Assembly: GCA_001051155.2 (NCBI GenBank) | Contig: JYIP02000009.1 | Span: 806,001 to 870,000 of the forward strand | Direction: 5' to 3' | DNA from: Chrysoporthe austroafricana | Lineage: Eukaryota; Ascomycota; Sordariomycetes; Diaporthales; Cryphonectriaceae | DNA length: 64,000 bases | Shown: positions 33,696-46,710 of the stretch, piece by piece | Layout of the letters: every line of letters begins with the position of its first letter | Numbering within the stretch: position 1 is the first letter of the stretch | Translations under genes and position numbers: made by a program | The notes under the pieces: generated by a model | Told to the model about the DNA's origin: nothing | The model's input: only the letters and a program-made list of their open reading frames with translations | Database searches by the model: none

Positions 33696-36600
33696 TTGAG
33701 GCCGACAATCAACTTCACGCGATACATACGCCCAGAAAAACAATGGTTGGTTGACCGGAGGGGCCAGCGGTGTCTGGTTGCAAACTCTCTGTGTGTGCTC
33801 CTCGGCTGCAGGAGCATTTTCTTTACATTGGGCATGGGAATACCCCCTCACGTAGAAAACTTTGCTTTTAGAACACAGGCAACCTCTCAGCTGGAAAGGT
33901 CATCTCGTCTTCCGTTTTTACGATTCGTGTCGCCTTCATCTCCTGACTTCCGTCTACCTGACCTCATTCCTCGCCTCTCCTCGTCGATTGCCGTGGCCGC
34001 CCTCCTCGGGCTGACCCAGGACAGAAGCTTGATCCGAATGCTCCTTGGGTGGCTGCCGCGAGCCCCCCCCCCCCACCATCGATTACTTGTGCATGGCTCA
34101 CCGGTCTGAGGGACAAGAAGGGTTAAGCGGCCACTGTCAGAAGCAATGTCGTCAGGGTTCGAAGGGGCATAAATTCCTAGAGCGGCATGGTCAACGATGC
34201 CGCGCGGGATCCGTTCTCGTGTGGATCGAGATCAGTTTAGCCGCTGCAGCTGGCTACAAAAAGGACTTTCCGCGCCCTGTTGCCCCTCAGCATTCAGTGG
34301 GGTCCGATGGCACGCGTGGCTAGAAACAATCCGGTACTTCAGGGGATTTTATCCTTGGTCGAATTTTGCGGAGTTGTTTACATCTGACATATACATACGA
34401 TGTACTATACATTTGTCGTTCTTGCCAACTGTCGTCTACTACGAGCACCATGTAGAACCGCTCGGCAACACCTGGAATTGTGAATGGTGTTTCCTGGTTT
34501 CAAAATACGAGCACGACCTGAACGGGTCGACCAGGATTTTGAGAGCGCTCCACATCGATAAGCCATTTGCCTTGGTCGTCTATATTGCGCACAGTCCTAT
34601 GTATGCCGGTGGCCTGATTCGCGACCTCAACCACCTCCAAGCCTTGGTTCCAGCGCCCTGTCGGGGGCGTCGACACCATAACTTGGGGCCGGGATTTTAT
34701 TGGGTACTGGGCATGCTGGGTCGGCGGCGGCGCTACTGGTCTTCGAGAGAAGCCAGGTCTCGGCCGAACATCCCCATGAGACAGCAAGCCCGGCCCCTCC
34801 ACGGGACGGGATGAATTCACATTCCCAGCGGGCCGGACGAGTGACTGCCAGTCTAGGACTGCTGTGGCGGTCTCTCCAGGGCCTGAAGCAAAGATCATCA
34901 GCCTGATCGGGCAATATACAACTCGAGGGGCGGCAACTATTTTCAGCCATCTCACACCGGTTCACAGGCCGCTCTTTACCCGAGAAGTGGCTGTTCCGAT
35001 CATGCTGTTGTTCGGATGTTTCCCCTTGCCCAACGCCTTCCCAACGTAGATGCATCTGCGCATCACTGTCTTTCTTCTGATGCCCTCGAGCCCGAGATAC
35101 GACGCTGAGCAGCTGTGAGCTGTTCCAAGTTTCGGCTATTGTTTCCATCGTCGTATCCACCCGCCGCTATCAGTGCGCTCTTGTTATTTTTTCTTTTGCG
35201 GCGTGGTGAATAAACAAGACCACCCAATTGAGGCTGGCATCACTGCTCGTGTCTACCTACTTCCCATCCTCGGCCTGGTCTCTTCGATACGATGTACTAT
35301 ACTTACAATACTACGCACACCATAGCAATACTCAGTATCTAGCTGTGGTCCAGGGGACTCGAGACGCTCAGGCCGTCGCCGCAAGCCAATTCCTCATATT
35401 GCAACCTGGCACAAGCACGAGGCCGCAGCATACTCTCGTATCTAGGGCCCAGGCCGGTGAGGTGGGCCCATCATTTCTTCTGCTGCATCCATCTGTCTGT
35501 CCTGAGGTGGAGTCCCTGGTTGAGGAGAGGGGCTCTGATGGTGTTGGGCTTAGTGCTGTGGTACGGGGTTGCACTGCCTGGCCTGAGGCTGGGTCTCTAC
35601 CATAAGTGAGGCTAACGATGAGCCGGGACTATCCCAGCCACCAGGGGCCCATGCAACCGATATCTCATCATGCTCCCATTGTACATATATTACCTTGAGA
35701 TTGCGTCGGCTGTTTCAGCAGCCTTCCCTGACACAGGTCTGTCTGATCTATCCCTCGACGCGGCATCCCAAGGCGCAGATCCGCGGCTCGCTATTGTTGA
35801 CCGTCGTCGACGATGAGGAGGCATTAGCCCGGCGTCCCGCGCATTGATGATTATCTCCAGTCTCGACTAGTATTTCCTGCCAACACTACATCTTGGTACG
35901 GAAGATTCTTGGCCTGCCCTGAACCTCTAGACTCGGTTCCACCCGCACATCTTGCTACGCTGGGCACAACCGACGGCTCTGTATCTCGGGCTCTGGAGAC
36001 ACAAGTATTTGTCCGTCGCTGCCCTTGCATCCTCACAAACGAGTACATCCGGGCAACCAGGACTGCATAGAAACACACTCGACTTGAGCCGAGCCCTCCC
36101 ACCACTTCTACCATCTCATCCGATCTCTCTGGCCACCGCAACTCCTTCGCCATCACGTCAGGACGGGCGATACGCCAACAGAGAAGGTTGCGGGCTAATG
36201 GTTTCTAAGCAGAAACAACCTTCCTCGCCAACCTGCACGCCGTACTGGTCTCTTTCCCCAAACACCCCTGGGAATTTTATTTTGTGCTCCCATGTATTGC
36301 GGTGATACCGACGCAAGAGTTTGAGAGAGTGTACTTTGGATCCTTTCAAACCGTGGCCTCGCCGTCATAAGGAACCTCCATCTGAGAACCACTTCGCCAA
36401 CTCGTGGTCTCGGTCCATTACCCAGATCCCGTACCCAACGATCCTTCATTCAGACTCGCCTGACCATCTGGTCTTTGCCGCCAACAACTTGAAGCCCCCG
36501 CAACCTGACCATCTGGTCATCGAATCATCGCGGATCCTACGGTCGAGGCACGTCTGGTACGGCCAAATTTAAATCGCTGCCGAAACTCTCTTTGGGTCTA

Positions 36601-36780
36601 GGTCTGCCCCTCTGCTCTGGGGGCGTGCGAGAGCAAGTGTTTCGAGGTTTTGTCTCCTAAGTCCGCCGCCGCCGCCGCCAAACTACAAGCCACAGGATTT
36701 CACCTTGCCATCTATCCATCCCGCTCTGGTGTCTGGATCCTCCACCAGACTAGTTACGAGGTGACGCTTCATCCGCCATC
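33696..36780. other. Intergenic, 3.1 kb
   Basis: No supported gene. It contains a C-run (C12 near 34066-34077) and repeated ATACGATGTACTATAC-like phrases near 34396 and 35288. A 177-codon minus-strand frame (35160-34627) has no domain or coding bias and is not called. The final part is the promoter and 5' UTR of the Zn2Cys6 gene, with a GCC run (36663-36679). Confidence 0.5.
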
Positions 36781-38843
36781 ATGGTGTACTGTGGGAAGCC
36801 CTCCAGGGGCTGTCAGATGTGCCGCACACGGAGGATAAAGGTGAGTCTTTTCCATCCGCGCACGCCGGCTCAAATTCCATTGCTTCTCATGGCGAGGCGA
36901 AGCTGATGCGAACTTCCCGTCCAAAGTGCGACGAGACCAAGCCCACATGCAACCAGTGCGCCAAAGCGAGGCGTACATGTCCGGGCTACAAGGACGAGTT
37001 CGACCTCGTCTTCCGGAATGAGACCAAGGCGACCGAGCGGCGGGTTCAGAAGTATGGCGCGCGTAAGTCTCCAATCGACAGCAAATCCGTGAGCAGTACC
37101 AGCAATGCGAGCTCGCCTACCTCATCCCTCGGCAGCGCGCTGTCGCCTCTAGCCAAGGAATTCATCCGGTCGCCCTCGGGTGAGTGCACCATCTCGCCGT
37201 TGCTGAGCATCCCGACGGAGCAGCTAGCGAGCTGCCACTTCTTTTCGAACTTCATCCTAGTCCCGCGCCAGGGGTGCACCAGGGGGTTTATGGACTATCT
37301 GCTGCCACTCGTGAAGAGCGAGCCGAGCAATAGCCACATGCAACATGCTTTCAATGCGTGCTCGCTCGCGCACCTCGGGAACCGCGTCAAGAGCTCCCAG
37401 GAGGATCTCCCAAATAAGGCGCTGTCGGAGTATACGACGGCGCTGGCAGCGACGCATAGGGCGTTGCAGGATCCGGAGTTGTCGAAGACGGACGGGACGC
37501 TAGCAGCCGTATTGTTGCTTGGGTTGTATGAGGTGAGTCAAATAATTACCGTCCGGTCATCGTCTCATGACTTAATTGATCTTGATCACATGCTGACACA
37601 TCTAGAACATCACCGCCAAGGAGATGGGCGTCTTCTCTTGGGGCTCACACATCGAGGGCGCCATCTCGCTCGTCAAGTCCCGGGGCCGCAAGCAACTGCG
37701 CACTAAGACCGGCCTGCTCCTCTTCATCGCCGTGCGCACGCAGATGATCATCCACACGCTGACCTCGGGCAAGGCCCCCATCATGGGTGTCGACTGGTGG
37801 CTCTCAGACGCGGTCAAGGACGAGTCCGCCGCCGAGTGCCAGCGCGTCAACATCAAGACGAGCGAGCTCCGCGCGGAGGTCACGCGGCTGCTGAGCACGG
37901 TGGCGCGGACGCCTGAGAACATCGAGCTGATGCTGGCCCTCATCAGGCGGGCGCAGACAGTCGACTCGGAGTGCGTGCGCTGGATGAAGAACGTGCCTGA
38001 AAGCTGGCGATGGAAGAGTGTCGCGTGGGAGGACAGCGTGCCGAGCGGGGACTTCAGCCGCGCCGAGGTGTTCCCCGGACGGGTCGACGTGTACCGCGAC
38101 TTCTACATCGCGAGCGTGTGGAACATGGTGCGAGTGTCGCGGCTCATCCTCGCGAGCGTCATCGTGCGCTGCGCCGCCTGGGTTTGCAGCCCTGTCGACT
38201 ATAGGACCACTCCCGAGTACGCGACGGCCGCGAGGACGTGTGTCGACACCATCACCGACATCATCGCCAGTGTGCCATACCACCTGGGCTGGCACCTCAA
38301 GCAGGAGAGGAGGCACCTGCTGGAGAAGCAGCTGAGCGGGTTTGCGTGCGGCGAGGAGGACTCGCTGAAGGGGCTAGCCGGGTATTTCCTGACATGGCCG
38401 CTGGGGTGCATCCAGGGGCAGGACTACACGACGGATGCGCAGAGGAGCTGGATCAAGGGGAGGCTGCGGTACATTGCGGACGAGCTGGGCGTGAAGTATG
38501 CGCATATCTTGTGCCAGGTAAGTACTTTTCCCTAGGACCTGTCCGTCTCCTGGTGGATCATTTCCTGACCAGGCTTGCATAGCTCAACGTGCGCATCCCC
38601 TCGATGCTCATCCGCCGGGACGGGCTGATGGCCCAGCCGTACCCGGCGGCCTCTGACTTCGTCAAGCTGATGTCCGCGCGCTGTGCGCCGCCCATGACCG
38701 GCTACACGATGAACCCGCTGCAGCAGCGCGAGGCGATGCTGAAGCAGCAGTTCGACAGCTCGAGGACAGAGCTGCTCCAAAAAGCGTCGAACAACGCCGG
38801 GCCGGGCGTCGAGTACGTGGCCAAGAGCTGGCTCAGTGTCTGA
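36781..38843 (+). CDS. Zn2Cys6 fungal transcription factor, 4 exons
   Basis: Exons are 36781-36840, 36927-37532, 37606-38517 and 38583-38843, all phase 0, giving 612 aa. The zinc cluster is at residues 11-38 with spacing C-x2-C-x6-C-x6-C-x2-C-x6-C (RGCQMCRTRRIK, intron, CDETKPTCNQCAKARRTCPG). The 86-bp first intron splits the cluster between the third-loop lysine and the third cysteine, a common position in fungi. A Ser-rich linker follows, then a helical middle region (SCHFFSNFILVPRQGCTRGF MDYLLP and later ENITAKEMGVFSWGSHIEGA) typical of the fungal-specific regulator family annotated DUF3468/fungal_trans_2. It is a nuclear DNA-binding regulator with unknown targets. No biosynthetic cluster adjoins it, so pathway control is not inferred. 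Confidence 0.9.
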
Positions 38844-39848
38844 GGGTGAACGAATGGAGCAAGAGGGAGGGGATTTCTTCCCTACGACGGATCGGGTCAT
38901 TGGGGATCTTGTCTCTAAAAGTTATGACGCTGTTTCTGGGTGATTAATTTGGGGCTGAGAGTTTCGTTTGGTAATTGCATGATAAGCTGGGCTGGAGTCT
39001 TCTGTCTGGGCGTTGGAGCAGACTGTCACCGATCAGTGATTGGTGATGGCATGTTGCATTACTGTGTGAACGGGTTGAAGGGAATGAGGTGCCTCGTTCC
39101 AGGCGAATCGGGGCAACGACAATCATTCAGGATGTTGTCGACATGTCAACAACAGCGACAGACGCTGTCCTCACAGGAATCGCGAGCATCTGGGTCGGAG
39201 TCTCAGAGGGTGTTGCAGTCGGTCCTTTCCTACGCCTGGCTCTTTCATTCAAAAGCTTTGAGAATACAAAATTTCTAATTCCCAAATGGTGCATGGTCTT
39301 GTGCTCTGAAATTTCGCTGAAACTGTGGACTTGGCCCTGTATACTGGCAGGGCTTGCTTGCAAGTCTCCCCTCGCTCGGACGGACAGTGCCACAGGCTGA
39401 GCATAGAATCACACTGTTTATACGTTTGCCATGATCACCAGGGGATGCCCAGTGTCATGCCCATGGTACCCCATCGTCGCGTGCGATGGAAGGTTCTCGG
39501 GTTCTCTGCGACCGAGATAGAAGCACAGAGCGGATTCTGCGTGCGGTTGCCGAACTGCTTGTCGAGACGAAGCTGCGACGCTTGCAAGCGTAAGCGTTGA
39601 ATTGTTCATATAGATAGAATTTCAATACGTGATGTCGTAGCAGTATATCTTGATGAGCCTCAAGACCACCTGGGCCTCGTCCTCTAAGCGAAAAGAAACA
39701 AATAACCGGGTATCGTCGAATGCGCGCAGAGAGAATTTTAGCCGGCCGTCGCGATTGTTCATAAGCCAGCCCCTGACAGCCAAGGTACGCCAACAGGAGA
39801 GATGTAGCGAAGATCAAAGAGGGCGCACACATAGCCCCAAGTCTAGTA
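38844..39848. other. Intergenic between convergent genes
   Basis: No supported gene; presumed 3' UTRs of the zinc-cluster gene (+) and the small membrane protein (-). Confidence 0.5.
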
Positions 39849-40274
39849 TCACTTGCTCTTCTTCCCAACAGCCTCCTTGTTCGCATGCAGATTCCAGGCG
39901 TTGACGAGGTATCGCTGGGTGGCGTCGACCTCGTTCTCGTGCTTGACGTGCTTAACGCCGACCTTCAGACCGTCCTTAGTAAAGACAACATTTTTCTTGC
40001 CCATGCGCTGGGAGACATTGCCCTGCATCTGGTTGACGCTGAGGTAGATCTGATAGCCCACCCAGGCGAGCCCAGCGATGACGGTGAAGAAGATGACGAG
40101 GGGGAGGAGCTGGCTATAGGCGCGAGTTCGTCAGCGTCTCGCGCAAAGAACTGAAGTGCTCGCAGGATGGGAGCACCCGCGCATCGGGAGCGCCAGGACA
40201 AACTTGGGTGGGAAGGGGGGGGGGACGAGATACCTGAGAAGAGAAGGTTGAGGCTTTGCTTTCCCCCACGCCAT
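39849..40274 (-). CDS. Small single-pass membrane protein, conserved-looking, 2 exons
   Basis: Exon 1 is 40274-40234 (MAWGKAKPQPSLLS) and exon 2 is 40113-39849. The 120-bp intron (GTATCT donor, TATAG acceptor) leaves phase 2 and rebuilds a serine, giving 101 aa. Residues about 14-38 form one membrane helix (QLLPLVIFFTVIAGLAWVGY). A soluble tail follows (QGNVSQRMGKKNVVFTKDGL, ENEVDATQRYLVNAWNLH), ending KEAVGKKSK. I recognise the pattern as a small fungal protein of unknown function, not a named family; an ER or mitochondrial location is possible but not shown. The lysine-rich KKSK end resembles, but does not exactly match, a KKxx retrieval signal. Codon use is GC3-rich, supporting a real gene. 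Confidence 0.75.
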
Positions 40275-41825
40275 CTTGGAACTGTAATTCCTGTGGCTTG
40301 ACTTTGCCAAGTCGAGCTTTTGCTAAGTCAAGGGACCTGTACGGATCGGAACAGGACGGTGGAGGCACAGCAGACGTGTCAAGGCTGTGATTTGATTGAT
40401 GGGCGGAGGAGATCCACCAAGGCAGTCGAAGAGGCTCGCGAGATAAGAAATGACAAATCCAGCTATTTGATGACCAGACCTTACGAGCGCTTCGTGATGA
40501 GCATGAGGAGATGGGGAGAGAAAGAGAGGAGATTCCGGGCCTGAGAAGAGCAGGCCAAGATATTGTCAAGAAAGCAGGATCCTAAATATGGAAATGAGGA
40601 TGCGTACCTCTTGCCGGTTAGGGTGATAGTGGGTGGCTACCAGCCCAGCACTGTACTATGGTAGGAGGCCTGTACCGAGGGAGTCACGGAGTCTGACATA
40701 CCTACAGGCGAGTCTCAGGGTCCCCATGGTCCCCATGCAGGTGCCAGCCCCCACCCAGCCTTCAGGGGGTCAGTGCCACTGCGTACTGTATGCCTGTAAA
40801 TACGTCCGTCCGTCCGTACTGTCGATATCGTTGGCGGGAACCCAGGGCTGAGAGCTGATCATCCTCAGCCTCACGCCGCGGCTTCAGTGCTGGCTCAAGA
40901 AGAGCACCACAGTTAACCTGCCTACCTGTCGATGCGTGAGCCACTCCCGTCCCGAGACTCGTGGCGGTCTCGCAGAGATGTTACTAGGGTAGCGCCATTG
41001 TCTTGTCTCTCCCAACTGCGAACCTGCCCCTGCCAGCCTGGGAACATTATAAAGACGATCTCACCTTAAGGTTATGCACAGTAAGTATCATGGGGGTGGT
41101 GTCCAGGTGCGCTAGCGCTAGCGTGGGAGAAAGAACACAAGCACCGAGGGGCCGCTATATGAACACTGGTCACACTGGTCAGGGAAGCTCGCTGCCCCCT
41201 CCATCACGTGATACCGGCCCGCAGCTAAGCATTGATGCCAGCAGGACGGGTCGAAAGGTCCATGCGAGGCTGGAGCTACAGGTGAGGTAGATGACGAAAC
41301 AGCTAGCTGCGCGCTGCAGGCCACAGGCTACAGGCCTCATAGTAACGCCGCAGGTGTTCAGCCGGAAGCCGCAACCTGCTTGAAGCACCAGGTGCCAGGC
41401 ACGAGAGCTGACCTGTCCTCTTCTTTCTCCGGGCCTTCAGCCTCGACCAGATTCAATTGTCGAACTAAGGGCTGTTCTTGTCACTATCGTGATCCGCCAG
41501 CCTTTGCTATCAGTGAGTTGTAGCCTAGTTAGGGTGTCTGACCAGGGCAGGGCGCGGCAAGGCCAGCTTGTCATAGCCCCCAAAACAGGTCCAGCCTGTC
41601 AACGTCCAACGTATCCAGAGCTCCACACACGCTCCCTCGACAACCTCAACCCAACCCGACACCTCGACCACCACGACCAGCAGCCCTTCGGTCTTACGAA
41701 CGCGCGCCCTCAGTCGCGCTGTCGCTCACCTATTGCGATCCTCTGGGCCTGCAGGCATCCGGGCAACGCTTTAGCAACCTACTTCGAGCTGACCGTGGCG
41801 GCCTACTGCCTCTCCGCGCGACATC
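40275..41825. promoter_or_regulatory. Divergent intergenic region, small membrane protein and SEC24
   Basis: Presumed promoters of both genes. It contains GTACTATGGTAG at 40653-40664, identical to one arm of the inverted repeat at 11283-11321, and a GCTAGCGCTAGC palindrome near 41111-41122. No coding gene supported. Confidence 0.45.
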
Positions 41826-44737
41826 ATGTCTGCACCCAACGACTACGGTCAAGGCCAGCCTGGCTTCCAGCAGCAATATGACGGGCAAGCCTACGAAAAC
41901 CCTGCTGGCTCCCCGCCGCCCCAGGCGGCTCACCATGCAGAAGGAGGAGGCAAGAAGAAGAAGAGAGCTTACGCTGCGGGCGCATTCGACGTGGGATCCG
42001 GCGGCAATGCCGCCGTGGGAGGCCAGCTGCCAGCAGGAGGCCAGTTCGGCGCTCCTCAGCCCATGACACCTGGTTACGGTGGCTATCCGGGCCAAGATCA
42101 GCAGCCCGCGGCGGCAGCCTATCCTGGAGCGCAGCAGTTCACTCCCGTCGCTGCCCCGGGATACCCCCAGCCAGACTATGGTGGTACTCCTGCGCCTGGT
42201 GTTGCTGGAATCACCCAGGGCATGTCGAACATGCAGATGGGAGGAGGCCAGCCTATGCCCCAGCAGCAGCAAGCTCCGGCGCGCGTTGGGCCCCTGAACC
42301 AGCTATATCCGACCGACCTGCTCAACCAGCCCTTTAACGTCTCCGAGCTGGACCTGCCTCCTCCGCCCATCATTCTCCCTCCAAATGTGAGTCCGCGAGG
42401 GTCTTCTTCGTGTTGCCCGTGTGTTCAATAGCTCACCCGACAAAAGTCCAGCTGTACTCCCTCCGAGGACGCGAACTGCCCGCCGAAATATGTGCGGTCC
42501 ACCCTCAATGCCGTCCCCACGACGCACTCCCTCCTCAAGAAGTCGAAGCTCCCCTTTGCGCTCGTCATCCAGCCATATGCCTCGCTTCACGACATGGACG
42601 ACCCCGTTCCTGTCGTCCAGGACCAGGTGATCTCGCGATGTCGGCGGTGTAGGTCGTACATAAACCCGTACGTGACTTTCCTCGACCACGGACATAGGTG
42701 GCGGTGCAACATGTGCAACCTTGCGAACGACGTTCCGCAGGCCTTCGACTGGGACGCCGCAGCTCAGAAGAGCATCGATCGGTGGCAGCGGGCTGAGCTC
42801 AACCACGCGGTGGTGGAATTCGTGGCTCCCCAGGAGTATATGGTCCGGCCGCCTCAGCCTCTCGTCTACCTCTTCCTCTTCGACGTGAGCTACGCGGCCG
42901 TCTCGACCGGCCTTCTGGCGACCAGCGCGCGGACAATTCTGGACAGTCTGAACAGGATACCGAACGCCGATCGGCGCACTCGTCTGGGCTTCATCGCCGT
43001 AGACTCGAGCCTACACTACTTCTCTATACCCAAGGACACGGATGAAAACGGAGACACGAACATGCTCGTTATCAGCGATCTCGACGAGCCTTTCCTGCCA
43101 GTGCCTACGGAGCTTCTGGTACCCTTGAGCGAATGCCGTCAGAGTATCGAGAGCTTCTTGGCTAAGCTTCCGGATATGTTCATCAACAACCAGAACAACG
43201 GGTCATGCATGGGCTCCGCCCTACGGGCTGGTCACAAGCTAATCTCGCCGGTCGGAGGGAAGATTGTGGTCTTGAGCGCCTCATTACCGAACCTGGGCTA
43301 CGGGAAGCTTGATATGAGAGAGGACAAGAAGCTGTTGGGTACGTCCAAGGAGAACAGCCTGCTGCAGACGGCCAACGGCTTCTACAAGAGCTTCGCTGTC
43401 GAGTGCTCCAAGAACCAGGTCTCCATCGACATGTTCCTCTTCTCCTCCCAGTACCAGGATGTCGCCTCGTTGAGCAACCTTCCTCGTTACACTGGTGGTC
43501 AGACGTGGTTCTACCCTGGCTGGAATGCTGGACGGCCCGAAGATGCCATCAAGTTTGCTTCGGAATTTAGTGACTACTTGTCATCGGAGATCGGTCTGGA
43601 AGCTGTGCTGAGAGTGCGCGCCACAACGGGTCTGAGGATGAACACATTCTACGGCAACTTCTTCAACCGGAGCTCCGATCTTTGTGCCTTCCCAGCCTTC
43701 CCGCGCGACCAGTGCTACGTGGTGGAAGTCGCCATCGATGAGACCTTGTCTAAGAGCATGATCTGCATGCAGACGGCTGTGCTTCACACTACCTGCAACG
43801 GCGAGCGGCGGATCCGGGTCATGACCCTGGCCCTCCCCACAACGCAGAGCCTGGCAGACGTGTACGCTTCCGCTGATCAGTGCGCGATCACTACTTACTT
43901 CAGCCACAAGGCCGTGGAAAAGGCGCTCAGCGGCGGGTTGGATGCGGCCAGGGACTCACTGCAGACAAAGCTCATTGAGTTGCTTCAGACGTTCAGGAAA
44001 GAGCTGGCTGGCGGCAGTATGGGCGGTGGCCTTCAGTTCCCAGCCAACATGCGTGGTCTGCCTGCCCTGTTTCTCGGTCTGATAAAGCACGTGGGTCTGC
44101 GCAAGTCGGCTCAGATCCCCTCGGATCTCAGGTCGGCAGCACTTTGTCTGCTGTCGACGCTGCCTTTGCCATTGCTGATGCAGTACATTTACCCCAAGTT
44201 GTACTCACTCCACGATATGCCAGATATCGCGGGCACGCCCGACCCAGAGACCAGCCAAATTGTTCTGCCGCCGCCGCTGAACCTGTCTACGGAGAGATTC
44301 GTCTCATACGGCCTGTATCTCATCGACGACGGGCAGACGCAGTTCCTGTGGGTTGGCCGCGATACGGTGCCAGCCCTGCTGCAGGATGTCTTTGGTGTTG
44401 CCGACAGGACACAACTCCACGTGGGCAAGGGCACGGTGCCAGAACTGGATAATGACTTCAACGAACGGATCCGGGCAGTCATCTCGAAGAGCAGGGACTA
44501 CAAGTCAAAGGGCGTGGGCAGCATCATCCTGCCGCACCTGTACATTGTGCGCGAGGACGGTGAGCCCAGCCTGAAGCTGTGGGCGCAGACATTGTTGGTG
44601 GAGGATCGTGCAGATCAGGGCATGAGCTTTGCGCAGTGGATGGGTGTGCTAAGGGAAAAGGTATGTGTCTGAATCAGCCTGAAGCTTGAGATTCGACGTT
44701 GTGATGCTGACACCAGACCGTCTAGGTCGTCCAGTAA
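41826..44737 (+). CDS. SEC24: COPII coat subunit SEC24, 3 exons
   Basis: Exons are 41826-42386, 42447-44660 and 44726-44737; the last is a 12-bp mini-exon encoding VVQ-stop. Phases are all 0 and the protein is 928 aa. The N-terminal ~170 residues are Pro/Gln/Gly-rich and disordered. Then follow the conserved [17 protein letters not shown] segment and a C4 zinc finger (Cys252, 255, 274, 277; [20 protein letters not shown]). The trunk (vWA-like) domain begins [18 protein letters not shown], and the beta, helical and gelsolin-like domains follow ([20 protein letters not shown]). Sec24 binds cargo sorting signals and pairs with Sec23 on ER exit vesicles. Length and domain order are complete for the family. 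The mini-exon is needed to restore the typical REKVVQ end. Confidence 0.96.
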
Positions 44738-45434
44738 TCTGGCCAGCTGCGGTATGCTTCCGTAGCCACGTTAATTGTATAGACATCAACCGTCAAAAAA
44801 CGCACAGCAATTGATTATCTACGGTGGATTCGGCGAGGCTGCCCGAATGTGACTTTGAGTGCTCTTCTGTGCTCAATAGCCGTTTACTGCTTGCAATGCG
44901 CCCTACGATTTCGTGACGTTGTTCCTAAGCCTGGTCGATGGTCTACCCGGTCGGCCTCTGAGAAGCAGGGTGGATTGGCTTGAGTCGAGACCTCGAGCTA
45001 TTCGGGGACCCGGCCGGGCCTCTGTCTAGACTATCTACACAGTCCACCTACTGGCCAGCATCTCTTCATCGCCATACCGGAGGTGGCCCTGGCACTGGAA
45101 GCCGATCTTGCACTGCTCACGATGGCGCTCAGCGCCCGGTGTGACGGGCTCGGAGCCATGCGCCGCTGTAGATGCGCTGATATACCATCGGCCGTAATGG
45201 GCTCATGGCCAGGCTGGCGGGAAACCACCGGACAGCGCGTCTACACACTTGGGGTGTGTGGGGTCCAGTTCCTTTCTCTAACAGGATTTCGTCTTATAGC
45301 TGCGCTCACGATGTATCTAGTCGTTGGTCTTGCCCTCTGGTGGCCGGTCAATGCCATCTCGGCCGAGGTGCCGACCCCGATATTCTACCAGTGTCTGGAA
45401 ATCTTCTCGTTTCCTATCTCTGTTTTTGTATTAA

Positions 45435-45453
45435 TTTTTTTTTGGGGGGGGGG
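45435..45453. repeat. T9-G10 homopolymer junction
   Basis: Nine T directly followed by ten G. Prone to length variation and sequencing error. Confidence 0.85.
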
Positions 45454-46666
45454 AACAAAAGAAAAAGAGTGGAGGGCGGTTTGCATATATTCGGGTGTTC
45501 GTGCGAGAATTAAAAACAGCGTCCCCGCAGACCGTAGAGGGAGACCAAGCTCGGCACGTTCCGGATCCTTATTCAGGGGCCAGACACGTGTCTGCACTTG
45601 GGTTCAGTCAAAATGTGTTCCGGGCCCCCTAAGCGGGCCTGTGCCCGGTCCACGATCGAAGGATTCAAGACAGCTGTAATGAGGTCATCCGGGCCGCGAG
45701 AAGTGGCCGCGGCTGCAAGGCACAGCCTAGGTGTCGTTGGCTCACAGGCGGCCTTGTACGTCCAGAGCAGGGTCCTCGGGCGGGGTTTTATTTTTGGGCG
45801 ACGAGTCTTATTGTTCCCAGCAGGAGTGGGACCTGGACCTGGACCCGGAGCATCTAGCCATGCCGGGCCTGGCTTGGACAAGCTGGATGAAACATAACGG
45901 TCGTCCATTGAAGGGCCCAAATGCTGCGTGAGACAGCTGCGCCGAGAGGACTGGCGCCTAAGGCGAACTGCTGGTTGGACGGGTGGCTAGTGGCATATCG
46001 ACTAGCACACTGGCACACCGGCAAGCCTGTGACCCCCCGACCCAGCACGGCGGGAACGACGGGCGGCACGGTAAGGGGATGTAGACGGCAAGAGGAGAGA
46101 GCGAAAGAGGGAGACAGGGAGCCCCTCTTCCCAAGACAGGAGGGCCTGGTTGGCTGTTGGCCAGGGCTCGGCAGAGCAGGCACGCGCAGAACCGCCGGCG
46201 CAGGTCGACAGTGAAGCTCCTGTATCATCGCTCGCCAGGTCCACGCCGGGCGGGTGTCGTGTGTAAGCGAGGGTCAGTCACCTGGGGGAGGACGGGCTGA
46301 CTCTCATCTCACCAGCCAGCGACGGACACAAGAGGGATCCGCTGCCTGCTCCCTCTCATGTCATGCCAGAGGGCTGGATTTGGGAGCGCAGGACGGACAG
46401 GACGGCGGCGAGGGATGATGACAGCGACAAAGGAGACGCCGGACTGACTGAGCCCGTGGGAGTTCGCGGGAGGCGGCCACTGGCCGCTGGGCGACCCAGG
46501 CGGGTCGGATCAGCCCTGTGGCCCTCCCGTGCCCTGAAATAGCGCCGCGTGGTGACAATAGGCCGGGCTGGAGACCAGCCGTGAGGCCAGTCTCACGTCG
46601 TCAGGCTACACGCCCGCCTGTTTCCACGCCCGAAGCTGTCTGAAACCGTGGTGAGGAGGGGCCAGA

Positions 46667-46710
46667 GAGGCTCGCAAGAGGCTCGCAGGAGGCTAGCAGG
46701 AGGCTCTCTC
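46667..46710. repeat. 11-bp imperfect tandem repeat, four units
   Basis: Units GAGGCTCGCAA, GAGGCTCGCAG, GAGGCTAGCAG and a partial fourth unit. Confidence 0.85.

Noticed and set aside
34627..35160. 177-codon minus-strand frame between exportin-5 and the Zn2Cys6 gene
   Set aside because: No domain, no splice partner and no clear codon bias; length is compatible with chance in this GC range.
38018..38335. Arg/Ser-rich plus-strand frame and its antisense partner (37804-38316)
   Set aside because: GC-rich shadows within exon 3 of the Zn2Cys6 gene.
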